A stretch of DNA of 32,142 bases from Pseudoxanthomonas sp. (GTDB lineage Bacteria > Pseudomonadota > Gammaproteobacteria > Xanthomonadales > Xanthomonadaceae): the NCBI RefSeq assembly GCF_024710765.1, contig NZ_JANJUE010000169.1:1-32142 (forward strand), written 5' to 3'. Position numbers and translations under genes: made by a program. The notes beneath the pieces are model-generated. The model saw nothing but the letters and a program-made list of their open reading frames with translations. It was not told the DNA's origin and made no database searches. Below are positions 29,873-32,142 of this stretch, piece by piece. Within the stretch, counting starts at the first letter, position 1, and every line of letters begins with the position of its first letter.

Positions 29873-32044
29873 ATGCGCCTCAACCTGCTTGCTGCTTCAC
29901 TCGCCGTCGCCTGCCTCGCGCCGGCCGGCCTCGCCCATGCCGGAGAGGGCATGTGGGTGCCGCAGCAACTGCCGGAGATCGCCGGTCCGCTGAAGAAGGC
30001 CGGACTGAAGCTCTCGCCGGAACAACTGTCCAACCTGACCGGCGATCCGATGGGCGCCGTGGTCGCCCTGGGCGGCTGCACCGCCAGCTTCGTCTCGCCG
30101 CAGGGCCTGGTAGTCACCAACCATCACTGCGCGTATGGCGCCATCCAGCTCAACTCGACCGCCGAGAAGAACCTGATCAAGGACGGCTTCAACGCCCCGA
30201 CCTTGGCCGACGAAGTCAGCGCCGGTCCGAACGCGCGCGTCTACGTGCTCGACGACATCAAGGACGTGACCGCCGAAGCCAGGGCCGCGATCGCCGCCGC
30301 CGGCAACGATCCGCTGGCGCGCACCCGGGCGCTGGAAGCGTTCGACAAGAAACTGGTCGCCGACTGCGAAGCCGAAGGTGGTTTCCGCTGCCGCCTGTAC
30401 AGCTTCTCCGGCGGCAACACCTATCGCCTGTTCAAGAACCTGGAAATCAAGGACGTGCGCCTGGCGTACGCGCCTCCCGGCAGCGTCGGCAAGTTCGGCG
30501 GCGACATCGACAACTGGATGTGGCCGCGCCACACCGGCGACTTCTCGTTCTACCGCGCCTACGTCGGCAAGGATGGCAAGCCGGCCGCGTTCTCCAGTGA
30601 CAACGTGCCGTACCAGCCCAAGCATTGGCTGAAGTTCGCCGACCAGCCGCTGGGCGCCGGCGACTTCGTGATGGTGGCCGGCTATCCGGGCTCCACCAAC
30701 CGCTACGCGCTGGCCACCGAGTTCGACAACACGGCCAGTTGGACCTATCCGACCGTCGCGCGCCACTACAAGGCGCTGATCGAAATGGTGAAGGCGGCCG
30801 GCAAGACCAACCCGGACATCGCGGTGAAGTACGCCAGCAGCATGGCCGGCTGGAACAACACCAGCAAGAATTTCGAAGGCCAGCTGGTAGGCTTCAAGCG
30901 CATTGACGCCGCCGGCCAGAAGCACGCCGAGGAAACCGCGGTGCTGGACTGGCTGAAGGGCCAGGGCGGCAAGGGCAAGACGGCGCTGGACGCGCACGCC
31001 CAACTGGTGGCGCTGGCCGAGCAGGCCAAGACCACCCGGGAGCGCGATCTGGTGGTCGGCCAGTTCGGCAACAGCGGCGTGATCGGCGTGGCGACCACGC
31101 TGTACCGCCTGTCGATCGAGAACGAGAAGCCCAACACCGAGCGCGAGTCCGGTTACCAGGAGCGCGATCTGCCGGGCATCGAAGGCGCGATGAAGCAGAT
31201 GGAGCGCCGTTACGTGCCGGCCATGGATCGGCAGATCCAGCAGTACTGGCTCAACGAATACGTCAAGCTGCCGGCGGCCCAGCACGTGGCGGCGGTCGAC
31301 GCCTGGCTGGGCGGCAACGACGCGGCCGCGGTCAAGCGCGCGCTCGACAAGCTGGCCGGCACCCAATTGGGCAGCACCGAGGAACGCCTGAAGTGGCTCA
31401 AGGCCGATCGCAAGGCTTTCGAAGCCAGCACCGATCCGGCCATCCAGTACGCGGTGGCGGTAATGCCGACCCTGCTGAAGCTGGAGCAGGAGCGCAAGAC
31501 CCGCATGGGCGAGTCGCTGGTCGCGCGTCCGGTATTCCTGCAGGCGCTGGCCGACTACAAGAAAAGCCAGGGCGAGTTCGTTTATCCGGACGCCAACCTG
31601 TCGCTGCGCATCACCTTCGGCAACGTGATGGGCTACGAGCCCAAGGACGGCGTGGCCTACACCCCGTTCACCACCCTGGAAGGCGTGGTCGCCAAGGAAA
31701 CCGGGCAGGATCCGTTCGACTCGCCGAAGGCGCTGCTGGACGCGGTCAAGGCCAAGCGCTACGGCGGCCTGCAAGACAAGCGCATCGGCTCGGTGCCGGT
31801 GAACTACCTGTCGGATCTGGACATCACCGGTGGCAATTCCGGTTCGCCGGTGCTGGACGCGAACGGCAAGCTGGTCGGCCTGGCCTTCGACGGCAACTGG
31901 GAATCGGTCAGCTCCAACTGGGTGTTCGATCCCAAGATGACCCGCATGATCGCGGTGGACGGCCGCTACCTGCGCTGGATCATGCAGGAGGTCTATCCGG
32001 CGCCGCAGCTACTGAAGGAAATGAACGTTCCGGCGGCGAAGTAA
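29873..32044 (+). CDS. S46-family dipeptidyl-peptidase (DPP7 / DAP BII-like)
   Basis: 723 residues with a signal peptide ending 'AGLAHA' (about residue 23), so periplasmic. It removes dipeptides from the N-terminus of peptides. The chymotrypsin-like triad can be placed: His85 in 'VTNHHCAYG', Asp223 in 'RHTGDFSF' and Ser656 in 'TGGNSGSPVLDANG'. These are each one less than the published Pseudoxanthomonas DAP BII triad (His86, Asp224, Ser657) as I recall it. Gly674, 18 residues after the serine in 'AFDGNWES', sits where DPP11-type enzymes carry an Arg for acidic P1 residues, so hydrophobic P1 preference is more likely. The helical regulatory domain fills about residues 280-570. The gene is complete, ending at TAA 32042-32044. 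Confidence 0.95.
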   Translation: MRLNLLAASLAVACLAPAGLAHAGEGMWVPQQLPEIAGPLKKAGLKLSPEQLSNLTGDPMGAVVALGGCTASFVSPQGLVVTNHHCAYGAIQLNSTAEKNLIKDGFNAPTLADEVSAGPNARVYVLDDIKDVTAEARAAIAAAGNDPLARTRALEAFDKKLVADCEAEGGFRCRLYSFSGGNTYRLFKNLEIKDVRLAYAPPGSVGKFGGDIDNWMWPRHTGDFSFYRAYVGKDGKPAAFSSDNVPYQPKHWLKFADQPLGAGDFVMVAGYPGSTNRYALATEFDNTASWTYPTVARHYKALIEMVKAAGKTNPDIAVKYASSMAGWNNTSKNFEGQLVGFKRIDAAGQKHAEETAVLDWLKGQGGKGKTALDAHAQLVALAEQAKTTRERDLVVGQFGNSGVIGVATTLYRLSIENEKPNTERESGYQERDLPGIEGAMKQMERRYVPAMDRQIQQYWLNEYVKLPAAQHVAAVDAWLGGNDAAAVKRALDKLAGTQLGSTEERLKWLKADRKAFEASTDPAIQYAVAVMPTLLKLEQERKTRMGESLVARPVFLQALADYKKSQGEFVYPDANLSLRITFGNVMGYEPKDGVAYTPFTTLEGVVAKETGQDPFDSPKALLDAVKAKRYGGLQDKRIGSVPVNYLSDLDITGGNSGSPVLDANGKLVGLAFDGNWESVSSNWVFDPKMTRMIAVDGRYLRWIMQEVYPAPQLLKEMNVPAAK

Positions 32045-32142
32045 GCGGTCGGTAAATGGTCTGACCCCCGGAAAAAGGGCGGAACCGGGGGGGGGGGGGG
32101 GGGGTGTGACCGGCCCGCCCCCCTTGGGCCGGGGGGGGATGG
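32045..32142. other. Low-complexity contig end
   Basis: Non-coding tail after the peptidase gene. It holds an 18-G run (32087-32104), a C6 run, and an 8-G run near the last base. Such stacked homopolymers are typical of unreliable sequence at an assembly end; I would not annotate function here. The first 25 bases, including TAAATGGTCTGACCCC, look like normal intergenic sequence. Confidence 0.7.

Noticed and set aside
29897-31774. Minus-strand open frame of 625 codons opposite the S46 peptidase
   Set aside because: The peptidase has a complete triad and signal peptide on the plus strand; the reverse frame is a composition effect.

Overview
The window reads as a piece of a high-GC gammaproteobacterial chromosome, most likely from the Xanthomonadaceae (Lysobacter, Luteimonas, Pseudoxanthomonas or Stenotrophomonas type). 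The support is the uniformly GC-rich coding style, an S46 dipeptidyl-peptidase with the DAP BII-like layout, an OmpA protein with a thrombospondin type-3-like linker, a TorF-type porin, and an AcnD/PrpF-style methylcitrate cluster end. I saw no rRNA, tRNA, CRISPR array, integrase or transposase. Both edges look like contig edges: the first gene is cut at base 1, and the last 100 bases contain an 18-G run that looks like a sequencing or assembly artefact.

Layout. 1-1455 (+): end of a methylcitrate-cycle operon (SRPBCC-domain protein tail, then prpF), closed by a perfect 28-bp palindromic terminator shared with a convergent gene. 1523-2721 (-): beta-class glutathione transferase and a SleB-like cell-wall hydrolase. 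2722-3177: no gene. 3178-5226 (-): fadH, 2,4-dienoyl-CoA reductase. 5408-10279 (+): three overlapping genes for a complete MukBEF/MksBEF-like condensin (kleisin, KITE, SMC), without the JetD/MksG nuclease that marks Wadjet defence loci. 10290-14227 (-): a four-gene run (MFS exporter, aldo/keto reductase, MDR-type quinone oxidoreductase, LysE-type exporter), divergent from a LysR regulator (14355-15284, +) with a symmetric LysR-type site between them. 15312-16109 (-): YgiD-type extradiol dioxygenase. 16245-17696 (+): full-length prpD, 15 kb from prpF. 17898-18992 (+): OmpA-family porin. 19206-19712 (+): small secreted protein of unknown function with an EF-hand-like loop. 19736-20521 (+): RsuA-family pseudouridine synthase.

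20654-29666 holds the two threonine-catabolism genes kbl and tdh, both on the minus strand but about 6.8 kb apart. Between them on the plus strand lie an OprO/OprP-type porin, sbp, cysT, cysW, cysA (a full sulfate/thiosulfate import route from outer membrane to cytoplasm) and a TorF-type porin gene. 29873-32044 (+) encodes an S46 serine dipeptidyl-peptidase with an intact triad.

Most genes are core metabolism and envelope functions. The points of greatest interest are the nuclease-free condensin trio, the porin-plus-sulfate block lying between kbl and tdh, the coexistence of PrpD and PrpF, the LysR-controlled redox/efflux cluster, and paired inverted repeats in front of the TorF gene.
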